From NCBI GenBank assembly GCA_023416955.1, contig JAEZGM010000046.1, positions 1 to 64,000 on the forward strand: DNA of 64,000 nt, written 5' to 3'. The stretch's first letter is position 1. Each line of letters begins with the position of its first letter. Positions 1 to 8,401 of the stretch are shown piece after piece. A program made the position numbers and the translations under genes. The notes below the pieces were generated by a model, which saw only the letters and a list, made by a program, of their open reading frames with translations, ran no database searches and was not told the origin of the DNA. Source of the stretch: Bacillota bacterium (GTDB taxonomy: Bacteria > Bacillota > Clostridia > Oscillospirales > Acutalibacteraceae).

Positions 1-69
1 TTATCACCCACGTGGGGCCCCCCCCCCGGCCGACGGGGGGTTGGGAGGCCCATGAAAATTTTATCCTTT
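1..69. other. Low-complexity window edge downstream of nrdB
   Basis: The first 69 bases contain a run of ten C, a G6 run and other G/C blocks, very unlike the following sequence. No gene is visible. It lies just past the nrdB stop. A GC-rich terminator is possible, but the homopolymers also resemble a poorly resolved contig end, so base-level detail should not be trusted. Confidence 0.4.
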
Positions 70-1113
70 TTATAAATCGTCCACAAGCGCTCCGCTCTTA
101 GCATAAGCCGTGCTGCGGGCCTCGAAAAAGTCTGTTTTGATTGTGTTGGCGTTGCTGTATTGGCTGACCCACTTCATCGTTTCGGGTTCTTCAGCGTGCC
201 CGTCGTAAATTTTTTCAAAGCCGAGACCCGTACAGCGCAGGTTGCCAAGGTACTGCACATAATCTGTAATCATCTGTCCGGTAAGGCCGCTCACCTCGTC
301 ACCGATGACATAATGCCCCCATGCGATTTCCTGCTCGCAGCCGGTACGGATCATCTCGCGGTAGACCGCCGTTTTCTCGGGGGTAAACAGCTCCGGGTTT
401 TCCTTTTTCAGTTCCAGCAGGATACTGCGGAACAGCCACAGATGGGTGTTTTCATCCCGGTTGATGTACCGGATTACCTGCACCGAACCCGGCATACGGT
501 TGTTGCGCCCCAGATTATAAAAGAACATGAACCCGCTGTAAAAGTAGACACCTTCCAGGATGTAATTCGCCACTACCGTGCGCATCAGATTTTCGGGGGT
601 TTGGTTATTGTAAAAGGCGTTGTACTGGTCGCCGATGAACGTATTGCGCTTCAGAAGATGCTCGTCGTCCTTCCATTGGTACAGGATTTCGTTGCGCTGC
701 TGCGGCTCGCAGATGGTGTCGAGCATATAGCTGTAGCTCTGGCTGTGAATCGCCTCCTGATACGCCTGAATGTTCAGACAGAGGTTGACTTCATTCGCGG
801 TGATATACTCCCCGACATAGGGGAGGTTGGCGGTCTGGATACTGTCGAGAAAGATGAGAAAAGACAGAATTTTATCGTAGGCGCGGCGCTCGGCGGCGGG
901 CAGATTCGGGTAATCCTTCACGTCCGTCGTAAGGCTGACTTCCTCCGGAATCCAGAAATTATTCATCGCCTGCCGGTACCAGTCGCTGGCCCAGGGGTAT
1001 TTCATATTGTTGAAGTCGTTCAGATTGGTGGTGTCGCCGCCGATCATGCGGCGATGGTTCAGGTCAATGTCACCGTTCGGGTTAAACAGCGGCTTTTTGT
1101 TCATGCTTTCCAT
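70..1113 (-). CDS. nrdB: Class I ribonucleotide reductase, beta (radical) subunit
   Basis: Small subunit of ribonucleoside-diphosphate reductase. It houses the dinuclear metal centre and radical that NrdA needs to reduce ribonucleotides to deoxyribonucleotides in the cytosol. The protein of about 347 residues is mostly helical and has the family's carboxylate/histidine ligand pattern: an SFLIFLDSIQTANLP stretch, the QEAIHSQSY helix, and later ENTHLWLF and EQEIAWGHYVIG segments. The reading frame extends 18 codons further upstream, but the ATG at 1113 has an AGGAGG site 7 nt before it, so I start there. It follows nrdA by 60 bp on the same strand, which indicates one transcript. The C-terminal tail SGALVDDL fits the NrdA-docking tail of class Ia enzymes. 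Confidence 0.95.
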   Translation of the reverse strand: MESMNKKPLFNPNGDIDLNHRRMIGGDTTNLNDFNNMKYPWASDWYRQAMNNFWIPEEVSLTTDVKDYPNLPAAERRAYDKILSFLIFLDSIQTANLPYVGEYITANEVNLCLNIQAYQEAIHSQSYSYMLDTICEPQQRNEILYQWKDDEHLLKRNTFIGDQYNAFYNNQTPENLMRTVVANYILEGVYFYSGFMFFYNLGRNNRMPGSVQVIRYINRDENTHLWLFRSILLELKKENPELFTPEKTAVYREMIRTGCEQEIAWGHYVIGDEVSGLTGQMITDYVQYLGNLRCTGLGFEKIYDGHAEEPETMKWVSQYSNANTIKTDFFEARSTAYAKSGALVDDL

Positions 1114-1173
1114 GGAACTTCCTCCTTCTATTCCCGGCTTTTCGGGGCGTGGGTTTTGTCTGCGCATTGCGCG

Positions 1174-3696
1174 TCAGGACGAGCAGGCCTCGCAGTCCTC
1201 AACCTCAAGGCTTTTGCTGCGGATATAATAAATGGTCTTCACGCCCTGCTCAAACGCTAGAATATATAAATTCAGAATTTGCCGGAATGTATAGTCATTG
1301 GTAATATAGAGATTCATGCTCTGCGCCTGGTCAATGTGGCGCTGCCGCACACCCGCCGCGCGCACCGACCAGGTTTGATCAATGTGATGCGCGCTTTTGT
1401 AATACCAGTAGGTGGAAGCGTTCAAATCCGGCGCAACGCGGGGCATCAGCCCGCTCTTTTTTTCTTCCAGAAAAAAGCGGTTCATCACGGGGTCAAGCCC
1501 CGCTGTCGTCCCGGCAATGATGCTGGTGCTGCTGGTGGGGGCGATGGCAAGCAGCCAGCCGTTACGCATACCCTGTTCGGCTACCCGGCGGCGCAACTCC
1601 TGCCACGAGGGGGAGGTGTAGCCGCGTTTTTCAAAATAAGCGCCGGTCTGCCAATCGCTGCCCTTGAACAGCGCGTAGCTTCCCTTTTCGGCGGCGTTTT
1701 CGCAGCTGGCACTGACGGCGGCATAGTTGATTTTTTCAAACACCTTGTCCGCAAAGGCAAGGTGCTCTTCACTTTCCCACGCAATGCCGTGTTTGGCAAG
1801 CATATGGTGGTATCCGCTGACGCCCAGCCCGATGGGACGGTAGCGCAGATTGTTGATTTTGGCGTAGGGTACGGGGAAAAAGTTCAGATCGATGACATTG
1901 TCCAAAGCGCGTACCGCGCTGCGGGTCAGTTCACGGATTTCCGTGTCGCTGTCGACATCAATATGCCCCAGCGAAAGGCTTGCCAGATTGCAGACCACGA
2001 AGTCGCCGGGCTTTGTCACGGTGACGACCACGGTTTCGCCGTCGACCGTCTCCGCGCGCTGATCCACGCTTTCAATGGCGCTCATATTTTGCGCGATTTC
2101 GGTGCACAGGTTGCTGCAATAGATGATTCCTTTGTCGCCGTTGGGGTTGGCGCGGTTGACCGCGTCCCGATTGAACACAAAGGGGGTGCCGGTTTCCACC
2201 GCGCTTTTAATGACGAGCCGCACAATGTCCTTAATGGGCACCACGCGCTTCTGAATGGCGGGGTCCTGAACGCATTCCCGGTAGCGCTTTTCCCATTCCT
2301 CGCCCCAGTAATCCTCAAGGCAGTAGCCCTTGTGCGTCATAATATCGTGGGGGCACATCAGGTACCAGTCCGCGTCCAGATTTTCCCGCGCGATTTTCCA
2401 GAACAGGTCGGGGTAACAGACCGCCGGAAATACGTCGTGCGCTTTCATGCGGTCGTCGCCGTTGTTGGTGCGCAATGCCAGAAATTCGGGTAAATCCCGG
2501 TGCCACGCGTCAAGGTATACCGCAACGGCGCCCTGCCGCACCCCGAGCTGATCCACAGCGACGGCGGTGTCGTTGGCGAGGCGAATCCAGCGGACAACGC
2601 CGCCGGCTGCCCCTTCAAACCCGCGGATGGAACTGTTGCGGGCACGTACCTTTCCGAAATACAGTCCCATGCCTCCGCCGTATTTGCTCACCTGCGCAAA
2701 ATTATCAATGCTGCGGTAGATGCCGGTCAGGCTGTCGGGCACGGTGTCGATAAAGCAGGAGGAGAGCTGATGGAAGGGCTTGCGCGCATTGGAAAGAGTG
2801 GGGGTTGCCATCGTCACTTTCAGGGTGCTCAGCATATCGTAGAACCGGCGAACCCACATAAGCCGGTTCGTTTTTTCCGGCATGGCCAGATGCAGCGCAA
2901 TGCCGAGGTACATTTCCTGCGGCGTTTCCAGTGGTTGGTTCGCGTGGCTGCAAATAACATAACGTTTGAGCAGCAGTTCCAGACCGGAGTAGGTGAGCAG
3001 ACTATTGCGGGAATCGTCAAGAAATTCCGCCGCCGCTTCGATTTCTTCTTTGGAGTAATTCTCCAGAATATAACCGCCGTACAGACCGTGTTCGGTCAGA
3101 AACCGGACTTTGTCATAGAAACTGTGTAGGTTATAACTCTCCAGAACAGGAGTGAGATTCTGGGTAAATTGCAGCATCAGTAAGCGCGCGGCGATGAACT
3201 CCCACTGCGGGGCCTGCTGGGTGGTCAGCTCCACCGCAGCTTTGATCAGCATGTCCATTTTTTCGTTCTGCGGCATGTCCGCCTTTAAAAAGGAAACGAA
3301 CTTTTCCTCCAGCCGATCCATTCCGTAGCTTTCACCTGGAAAATCATGCTGAATTCCCATTAAAATGCCGTCGACCGCTTTCGCTTCGTCAAAGTGTCCC
3401 CCAATGCGGCGGCGCAGCTCACGGCGGCGCGCGTGCTCGCTGCGGTAAAGAATATAGTGCTTGCTCTGTCTATAAAATCCCTGTTCCATCAGGGTTTGTT
3501 CCACAAGGTCCTGAATGGTTTCAACCTGTACCGCGCCTTGCAGCGCCTTAATTTTCAGTTCTACTTCCTGTGTGATTTTTTGCAAAGCGTCCTCCGGCGC
3601 GGTGCCGTCCACGCTGAGAAATGCCTTGCGGAGGGCTTCCTTTATTTTCTGTGGCTCGTAGCGCTGGCTTCGGCCGTCCCGTTTGATAATTTCCAT
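1174..3696 (-). CDS. nrdA: Class I ribonucleotide reductase, alpha (catalytic) subunit
   Basis: Catalytic large subunit (840 residues) that reduces NDPs to dNDPs together with NrdB. The N-terminal 90 or so residues form an ATP-cone (IIKRDGRSQRYEPQKIKEAL...), the allosteric site sensing ATP/dATP. The barrel follows, with the substrate-site TPTLSNARKP and SSCFIDT regions, the radical/active-site stretch FVVCNLASLSLG, and the APTSSTSIIAGTTAG loop. The C-terminal tail ends in CEAC, the redox-shuttle cysteine pair. An ATG preceded by AGGAGAT fits the start. nrdB follows 60 bp downstream. Control is probably by NrdR through the boxes at 3714-3762. Confidence 0.96.
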   Translation of the reverse strand: MEIIKRDGRSQRYEPQKIKEALRKAFLSVDGTAPEDALQKITQEVELKIKALQGAVQVETIQDLVEQTLMEQGFYRQSKHYILYRSEHARRRELRRRIGGHFDEAKAVDGILMGIQHDFPGESYGMDRLEEKFVSFLKADMPQNEKMDMLIKAAVELTTQQAPQWEFIAARLLMLQFTQNLTPVLESYNLHSFYDKVRFLTEHGLYGGYILENYSKEEIEAAAEFLDDSRNSLLTYSGLELLLKRYVICSHANQPLETPQEMYLGIALHLAMPEKTNRLMWVRRFYDMLSTLKVTMATPTLSNARKPFHQLSSCFIDTVPDSLTGIYRSIDNFAQVSKYGGGMGLYFGKVRARNSSIRGFEGAAGGVVRWIRLANDTAVAVDQLGVRQGAVAVYLDAWHRDLPEFLALRTNNGDDRMKAHDVFPAVCYPDLFWKIARENLDADWYLMCPHDIMTHKGYCLEDYWGEEWEKRYRECVQDPAIQKRVVPIKDIVRLVIKSAVETGTPFVFNRDAVNRANPNGDKGIIYCSNLCTEIAQNMSAIESVDQRAETVDGETVVVTVTKPGDFVVCNLASLSLGHIDVDSDTEIRELTRSAVRALDNVIDLNFFPVPYAKINNLRYRPIGLGVSGYHHMLAKHGIAWESEEHLAFADKVFEKINYAAVSASCENAAEKGSYALFKGSDWQTGAYFEKRGYTSPSWQELRRRVAEQGMRNGWLLAIAPTSSTSIIAGTTAGLDPVMNRFFLEEKKSGLMPRVAPDLNASTYWYYKSAHHIDQTWSVRAAGVRQRHIDQAQSMNLYITNDYTFRQILNLYILAFEQGVKTIYYIRSKSLEVEDCEACSS

Positions 3697-3713
3697 ACGT
3701 CATCTCCTACAAA

Positions 3714-3762
3714 TTGTATGATTGATACTATCTTAGCACAAGACTTAGTATTGAACAATACT
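3714..3762 (-). promoter_or_regulatory. nrdAB promoter with two candidate NrdR boxes
   Basis: On the minus strand a -35 TTGTTC (3758-3753) and a -10 TAAGAT (3735-3730) are separated by 17 bp. The -35 lies inside a perfect 16-bp palindrome, AGTATTGAACAATACT (3747-3762). A second similar 16-mer, read on the minus strand as AGTATCAATCATACAA, lies at 3714-3729, 17 bp away and just downstream of the -10. Paired 16-bp palindromes about three helical turns apart are the usual NrdR arrangement. The bases differ from the textbook NrdR consensus, so the regulator assignment is inference. Confidence 0.6.
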
Positions 3763-3895
3763 TTTTTACCTATTTATTATTTTCTGATTCGAAATGCCTA
3801 CCGACGGTTTGATTGTGAGTTCGCTGCCGATGGGCGGGTACGGCAGCGAATTGCATAAATTCTTACCTCCCGGAAAAGCCGGGGACTTCGTATGA

Positions 3896-3943
3896 CAAAG
3901 AAGGTACTTCAAAACGACAATTCGTTTTGAAGTACCTTCTTTG
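3896..3943 (-). terminator. Perfect 22-bp hairpin between xpt and nrdA
   Basis: The arms at 3896-3917 and 3922-3943 are perfectly complementary over 22 bp with a 4-nt loop. The hairpin lies downstream of xpt and upstream of the nrdA promoter, both on the minus strand, so it probably stops xpt transcription. There is no long T run after it, so it may also serve as an RNA 3'-end stabiliser. Confidence 0.6.
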
Positions 3944-3949
3944 GAGTAT

Positions 3950-4062
3950 CAGCATAAAACGGCGCAATCAAGTGAATCTATCTTGAGTCCAGCCAGAGAG
4001 ACCGGAAAAAACTTATGTTTATAAGCTTTGTTCCGTCGCATTTCTTTTCACAAACAAGACCT
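3950..4062. repeat. Family A intergenic repeat, partial copy
   Basis: The right end reads ttcacaaacaagacct (to 4062), matching the terminal inverted repeat of copies at 4936-5035, 57347-57503 and 59188-59295. The interior AGCATAAAACGGCGCAATCA resembles AGCATAGAACGATGCAATCA in the copy at 18827. The left terminus is missing or degenerate. Confidence 0.55.
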
Positions 4063-4108
4063 AATGTATCGCGAAGTTCAAGAAGTTTTTTGATTTCGCA
4101 TGTGACAG

Positions 4109-4687
4109 TCAGTCGCGAAAACGGATCACATTGTTCTCCATGCTGTCAATGATGGCAAGGCTCTGCAGATTGTACCCCGCTGCCCGAAGCTTATCGCCGC
4201 CGCCCTGAAATCCCTTTTCAATTGCGATGCCGATGCCCGCAACAGAAGCTTCCGCCTGATGTACAATATCCAGAAGGCCAAGCTGCGCTTTCCCAGTGGC
4301 AAGAAAATCATCTATAATCAGAACCCGGTCATTATGTGTGATAAACCGTTTTTCCAACATCGCTGTGTATTGGTTCCCATGGGTAAAACTCTCGATTGTG
4401 GACGTATAAACGTCGCCGTCAATATTTTTGCTTTCTGATTTTTTGGCAAAGACAACGGGAACGTCGAAGTACTGGGCGGTAAGGCAGGCAATGGAAATTC
4501 CGCTTGCTTCGATTGTGATGATTTTTGTAATGCTTTCCCCGGCAAATCGGCGTTTGAATTCCTGCCCGATCTGATTAATCAAAGCGATATCAATCTGATG
4601 GTTCAGAAAACTGTCAACTTTGAGAATACCGCCGTCCTTTACTTTGCCGTCTTTCAGGATACGCTCTTTCAATAATTCCATTGTCAT
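4109..4687 (-). CDS. xpt: Xanthine phosphoribosyltransferase
   Basis: Type I phosphoribosyltransferase of purine salvage that joins xanthine to PRPP to give XMP in the cytosol. At 192 residues it has the usual family length. It shows the early ILKVDSFLNHQID region, the IITIEASGI segment, and the PRPP-binding loop VLIIDDFLATGKAQ. The start ATG at 4687 has GGAG 6 nt upstream; a second in-frame ATG two codons later is possible. I looked for the purine riboswitch often found before xpt and did not see its conserved loops. There is only a short GAATGTTT/AAACATTC hairpin at about 4712-4733. Transcription seems monocistronic, ending at the 3896-3943 hairpin. Confidence 0.93.
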   Translation of the reverse strand: MTMELLKERILKDGKVKDGGILKVDSFLNHQIDIALINQIGQEFKRRFAGESITKIITIEASGISIACLTAQYFDVPVVFAKKSESKNIDGDVYTSTIESFTHGNQYTAMLEKRFITHNDRVLIIDDFLATGKAQLGLLDIVHQAEASVAGIGIAIEKGFQGGGDKLRAAGYNLQSLAIIDSMENNVIRFRD

Positions 4688-4842
4688 TTCTCACTCCAAC
4701 TACAATAATCGCGGCCGTGAATGTTTTTTATTGGAAACATTCTTTGCCCCCGCTTGTTATTTTATATCAGTTTACTAACATTTTACATAATTCTACTGAT
4801 TTATACAACTTTTATTTTGAATTGGAGTCGAGATACCGTACT
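4688..4842. other. xpt leader region, no gene
   Basis: This AT-rich stretch upstream of xpt (on the minus strand) holds a short hairpin (arms GAATGTTT and AAACATTC, about 4712-4733). No purine riboswitch core and no clear consensus promoter can be made out by eye. Family B repeat follows at 4843. Confidence 0.4.
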
Positions 4843-4935
4843 GGGTAAGCGCTGAATAAAGCAATTCTGAAGCCACTCAACCAAGTATTCTCGCGGCTTC
4901 GAATTGCCGTCTGATGACTTAATCATCGTTTACCT
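4843..4935. repeat. Family B 93-bp palindromic repeat, copy 1
   Basis: Starts GGGTAAGCGCTGAATA and ends near-complementarily with TAATCATCGTTTACCT. The inner arms GCAATTCTGAAGCC and GGCTTCGAATTGC also pair, so the whole 93 bp is a long imperfect palindrome. A copy of identical length is at 16636-16728, with half copies near 18918-18956 and 59310-59355. It directly abuts a family A element. Confidence 0.75.
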
Positions 4936-5035
4936 GGGTCTTGATTGTAAAACCTAACTCAAAATACTTGATTGCATCGTTCTATGCCGATATTTTAGCA
5001 ATTCGGACGATCCTCACCATTTTATAAACAAGCCT
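4936..5035. repeat. Family A miniature repeat, about 100 bp
   Basis: Bounded by inverted ends gggtcttgattgtaaaa and ttttataaacaagcct. The interior (CTTGATTGCATCGTTCTATGC ... CCTCACC) matches, in reverse complement, the copy at 59188-59295 and, in the same direction, the right half of 57347-57503. The right end overlaps the last codon of the neighbouring gene, whose TAG stop (5034-5036) is part of the repeat terminus. There is no coding capacity, as expected of a MITE-like element. Confidence 0.72.
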
Positions 5036-5819
5036 AATAAGTGAAATAAACATATTCCTGCTTGGAAGCATCTGCTTTCTCAATTTTTGTTACATAGCAT
5101 ACGGGCATCTTCTGCCCCTGATAGGTTTCAATTTTGAGTTTTCCGGTTACCCACACCCAGTCCTTGTCTTTCCAGTTTTTCGCGTCGTCGGAGCGGCAGA
5201 GCACCCCCAGCGGCTGAAGGTCGGCGGCACAGCAGATCATGGCGTACCGGATGGGAACAAATTCGTTTTGCTTAAAATCATTCATGCGGAAAACTTGCCC
5301 TTTGAAACGGAAGGTCGCCCCTTCATAGGAGTCCATATTTTTATTCAATTCCTGATACCATTGCACGAAGGTATCGTCCGTAATGGTTTGAGCAAATTTT
5401 ACCGGAGCAGCTGCGGAAGACGACGGTGTATCAATCCCGATATCATCGGAAGAGGTGATGGTATTAGGAATTACCGTGCCCCGCTGTGCGGCGGCTGCGG
5501 TCAGCGAAGGGGAAAGCGTATTGAATGAAACGGCCTTGTTTTGCACGATGCCGGTCGGAATGAGCAGAGCGGTAAGCATTGGGACAACCAAAAGCAGGTT
5601 CTTGCCCGCCTTCGCGTTGTGTCTTGGACGGATAAGCTCCGGCAGCGTAAAAAAAGCAATGCCAAGCAGCAAAAAAACGCTGATCCAGAGCAGGATATTC
5701 AGTCTGGGATGTACGAAATTCTGTATTGTTCCGGTAACCAGCGCAATGAAAAGAAGAATCGCAAGGACGGTCAACACCACAAAGCGTAGGAGCGCTTCAC
5801 TGTTCAGTTTATATTTCAT
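5034..5819 (-). CDS. ycgQ: YcgQ-like TIGR03943 family membrane protein
   Basis: About 261 residues. Two or three N-terminal transmembrane helices (AVLTVLAILLFIALVTG, LLWISVFLLLGIAFF, LLLVVPMLTALLIPTG) precede a soluble domain with the sequence FKGQVFRMNDFKQNEFVPIR-MICCAADLQPLGV, typical of the DUF1980/TIGR03943 proteins that partner YcgR-type permeases. The biochemical role is unknown; a metal-linked role is inferred because it is the last gene of a zinc operon. The frame is open for 27 more codons upstream, but the ATG at 5819 has GGAGG at proper spacing and lies 13 bp after the permease gene. A family A repeat supplies its stop codon. Confidence 0.82.
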   Translation of the reverse strand: MKYKLNSEALLRFVVLTVLAILLFIALVTGTIQNFVHPRLNILLWISVFLLLGIAFFTLPELIRPRHNAKAGKNLLLVVPMLTALLIPTGIVQNKAVSFNTLSPSLTAAAAQRGTVIPNTITSSDDIGIDTPSSSAAAPVKFAQTITDDTFVQWYQELNKNMDSYEGATFRFKGQVFRMNDFKQNEFVPIRYAMICCAADLQPLGVLCRSDDAKNWKDKDWVWVTGKLKIETYQGQKMPVCYVTKIEKADASKQEYVYFTY

Positions 5820-5832
5820 AACGGCCTCCGTT

Positions 5833-7413
5833 TCAAAGCCCGATGAACTGGCCGAACAGCCAGAACACGGCCAAACCGATGACGAAAATAATCGCGGCAA
5901 GCTTCATAATGAATTTTTTCCGGAAGTTTGCGCTCAGCATAAAGAGGTTGCTCAAATCAAGCATGGGCCCAAGAACCATAAAGGCCATAACGGAAATCGG
6001 GGGGAACACGCTCAAAAAGCTTCTGCTGATAAACGCGTTGGAACTGGAGCAAACGGACATAAATGCCGACAACAGGATCATGAACAGCAGCGCGAAGAAC
6101 AGGCTTTGACCCTTTCCCTGAAAAATGGCGGTGGGGAGGGAGGCCTGCAGAATAGAGGATACAAGCGCCCCAAGGACAACGAATCGGCCCATGCTGAACA
6201 GCTCCAGTCCGGCGTGACGGAAAACGAGTTCCGCTTTTCCCAATGCGCCGGAATAGCGCGGGCTTCCGACAAAGCCGTTGGAGCAGGTGGAAACCGACAT
6301 TCCGCCGAGCAGTATTTTTTCCGGTTTCTGCTTGTTCGCTGAAAGAAAAACTCCCGCCAGTAAGGCGACAACCATACCGAATATAATGCGGTAAATGACG
6401 TAATCTCTTTGCCCCGGAAAGGCAAAGGCAGTAGAAAGAATCGCCACGGGGTTTACTGCGGGCGCGGCAAGGAAAAACACCATTGCCTGCGGGATTGGCA
6501 CGCCCTTTCGGATCAGGCGCGAAACGATCGGAGCCATGGCGCAGTCGCAAACGGGAAAGAAAATACCGAGAATGGCCGCCAAAGGAAAACTGAGCGTCGG
6601 GTGACGCAGAAAAATCCAGGCAAGCTGCTCGTCCGTTACAAAAATCTGAAGCAAAGACGACACAAAAACACCGATTAACAGAAACGGTACTGCCTGCACC
6701 AAGATGCCGAGAAATGAAGTGTTGATGCTTTCGAGATAGCCGAAAGCCGCTGTTTGGTTCGGGATCGTTGCCGCGACAAGAGCGGCACAGACGGCAAAAA
6801 TGAGCACCGCTGAAACGGTTTCAATTTTCCGCAGGCGGCGCTCGGCGGCGGTGTTCGTTTGCAATAAGCTGTGAATATAATCAAGGGTTTCGGGTTCGCC
6901 CTGATAAACAGCGGCGCCGGAGTTGACGCTTTTGATCTGATTTTTGAGGACTTCCTTAGAAAAATTATCGGCTCTGTTGAACAATATGCCGTCCGCATTA
7001 CTGATCTGCTCCTTCATCATAGCGCCGGTATTGTTCAGGTAAGGGAGGAAGGTGGAAGCATTCGCGCAAAAGAGCACGTTATCCAGAAAAAATCCGGACG
7101 GCAGCCGTGTTTTCAGGAAATCAGAAACTTCCCAGGTGCCGTTGTACTCAATCAGGATTAAATCCGGGTTCAGTTCGCGCTGCATTTTCAGGAACATTTC
7201 GGAGTTCAGCTGGCTTTTCTCCGTAATGTCAGCCTGCACCACATTGTGATTGCGAAGGTTTTTGGTGTGAAGCACGGTTTCGCCCTCTTCACATTGAACT
7301 ATCGCGATCTGCTTATATTGCTCCGCCTGCTCACTGTCCAGAATTTTCTGAATCAGTGTGGTCTTTCCGCTTTCCAGAAAGCCGCAGATCAGTTCGATTT
7401 TGGTTTTCGTCAT
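5833..7413 (-). CDS. CobW-like GTPase fused to YcgR-type (DUF318) permease
   Basis: A 526-residue two-part protein. Residues 1 to about 190 form a G3E/CobW-like P-loop domain: Walker A GFLESGKTT, a LILIEYNGTWE strand in place of the usual IVIEPSG, and FNRAD in the NKxD position. It lacks the CxCC metal motif of true CobW chaperones. From about residue 198 the protein is a polytopic permease of the DUF318/YcgR type, with conserved FPVCDCAMAPIVSRLIRKG, LAAPAVNPVAI and VCSSSNAFISRS segments in the membrane. It sits 13 bp after a separate CobW gene and 13 bp before ycgQ, its usual partner. GTP-gated metal transport is a guess from context. Confidence 0.85.
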   Translation of the reverse strand: MTKTKIELICGFLESGKTTLIQKILDSEQAEQYKQIAIVQCEEGETVLHTKNLRNHNVVQADITEKSQLNSEMFLKMQRELNPDLILIEYNGTWEVSDFLKTRLPSGFFLDNVLFCANASTFLPYLNNTGAMMKEQISNADGILFNRADNFSKEVLKNQIKSVNSGAAVYQGEPETLDYIHSLLQTNTAAERRLRKIETVSAVLIFAVCAALVAATIPNQTAAFGYLESINTSFLGILVQAVPFLLIGVFVSSLLQIFVTDEQLAWIFLRHPTLSFPLAAILGIFFPVCDCAMAPIVSRLIRKGVPIPQAMVFFLAAPAVNPVAILSTAFAFPGQRDYVIYRIIFGMVVALLAGVFLSANKQKPEKILLGGMSVSTCSNGFVGSPRYSGALGKAELVFRHAGLELFSMGRFVVLGALVSSILQASLPTAIFQGKGQSLFFALLFMILLSAFMSVCSSSNAFISRSFLSVFPPISVMAFMVLGPMLDLSNLFMLSANFRKKFIMKLAAIIFVIGLAVFWLFGQFIGL

Positions 7414-7426
7414 AGGGGCCTCGCTT

Positions 7427-8401
7427 TCAAATTCCGAACAGAGTCGCGAGACGGTCGCGGTTCAGCCCTTTTCCGATAACGCAAAGACGACCCGTATATT
7501 CGGCGGAAATTGCGCTTTTATTCTGTTCGCCCGGAACATAGTCAAACTGCAGCCAGCTTCCGTCCTCCGTTTCGACGATCCCTTTTGCACGCAAAACAGT
7601 ACCGTAAGACGGCTCCCCCAGCTTTTGGAGGAGCGTGTCCATTTCGTCTGCGCAAAATTTCTTGGGAGTCTGTACGCTGTAAACCTCAAAAACTTCGTCC
7701 GCGGCATGCCCTTCGTGATGATGCCCGTGCGCTTCACCGTCATGGCCGCAATGATGGTGGTCTTCTTCCCGTAATACATTGCTGCGCAGGAGAAGCGGTG
7801 CTGCACCTTTTTCGGCGGCGGAAAGAATCGCGTTTCCGGTCAACTGCTCCCACGGGGTGGTGATGATTGCCGCGCCGGGGTTTTGCTCCCGGATTCCTTT
7901 CACGGCGGCGGAAAGAATTTCGGGGCTTGCCGTCTGTGTCCGGCTCAGCACAACCGCCTTTGCATTTTGAATCTGATTATTGTAAAATTCCCCGAAATTT
8001 TTGCTGTACATTCGATATTTCGTCACGTCCGCAACCGCGATCACGGCGTCGATTTCCACGTTTTCCCGCATGGCAAAGTGCGCGCAGGTTTCCACAGTGT
8101 CGCTCAGCTTCGCCACACCTGAGGGTTCGATCACAATGCGTTCCGGCTGATATTTTTGGAGAACGTCTTTCAAGGCGGAGTCGAAGTCACCTGCCATTGT
8201 GCAGCAAATACAGCCGGAATTTATTTCCCGCACACGCATTCCGCTTTGTTGCAGCAGAACGCCGTCAATTCCAATTTCGCCGAATTCGTTCTCAATCAGC
8301 GCGGTGTTTTTCCCCGCGTAGCTTTCCGACAGCAGTTTTTTGATGAGAGTCGTTTTTCCGGCGCCCAGAAATCCGGAAATAATATCGATTTTTGTCAGCA
8401 T
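7427..8401 (-). CDS. CobW/ZNG1-type zinc-handling GTPase
   Basis: 324-residue G3E GTPase likely to act as a zinc metallochaperone in the cytosol. It shows Walker A GFLGAGKTTLIKK, NEFGEIGID, the metal-binding SGCICCTM (CxCC) motif at about residues 63-70, and IVIEPSG. A histidine-rich stretch HHHCGHDGEAHGHHHEGH separates the GTPase from the C-terminal CobW_C domain (VFEVYSVQTPKKF...). The ATG overlaps the znuB stop by 7 bp, so translation is probably coupled. In other Firmicutes such proteins are Zur-regulated and support zinc enzymes under zinc starvation; the same is inferred here from the operon. Confidence 0.92.
   Translation of the reverse strand: MLTKIDIISGFLGAGKTTLIKKLLSESYAGKNTALIENEFGEIGIDGVLLQQSGMRVREINSGCICCTMAGDFDSALKDVLQKYQPERIVIEPSGVAKLSDTVETCAHFAMRENVEIDAVIAVADVTKYRMYSKNFGEFYNNQIQNAKAVVLSRTQTASPEILSAAVKGIREQNPGAAIITTPWEQLTGNAILSAAEKGAAPLLLRSNVLREEDHHHCGHDGEAHGHHHEGHAADEVFEVYSVQTPKKFCADEMDTLLQKLGEPSYGTVLRAKGIVETEDGSWLQFDYVPGEQNKSAISAEYTGRLCVIGKGLNRDRLATLFGI

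Noticed and set aside
160..1260. Long open frame opposite nrdB
   Set aside because: It is antisense to nrdB, lacks a ribosome site and family features, and reflects codon bias of the real gene. The same holds for long frames opposite nrdA, pglX, brxC and brxL.
4688..4842. Purine riboswitch before xpt
   Set aside because: The conserved core and loop-loop sequences of the purine aptamer could not be found; only a short hairpin is present.
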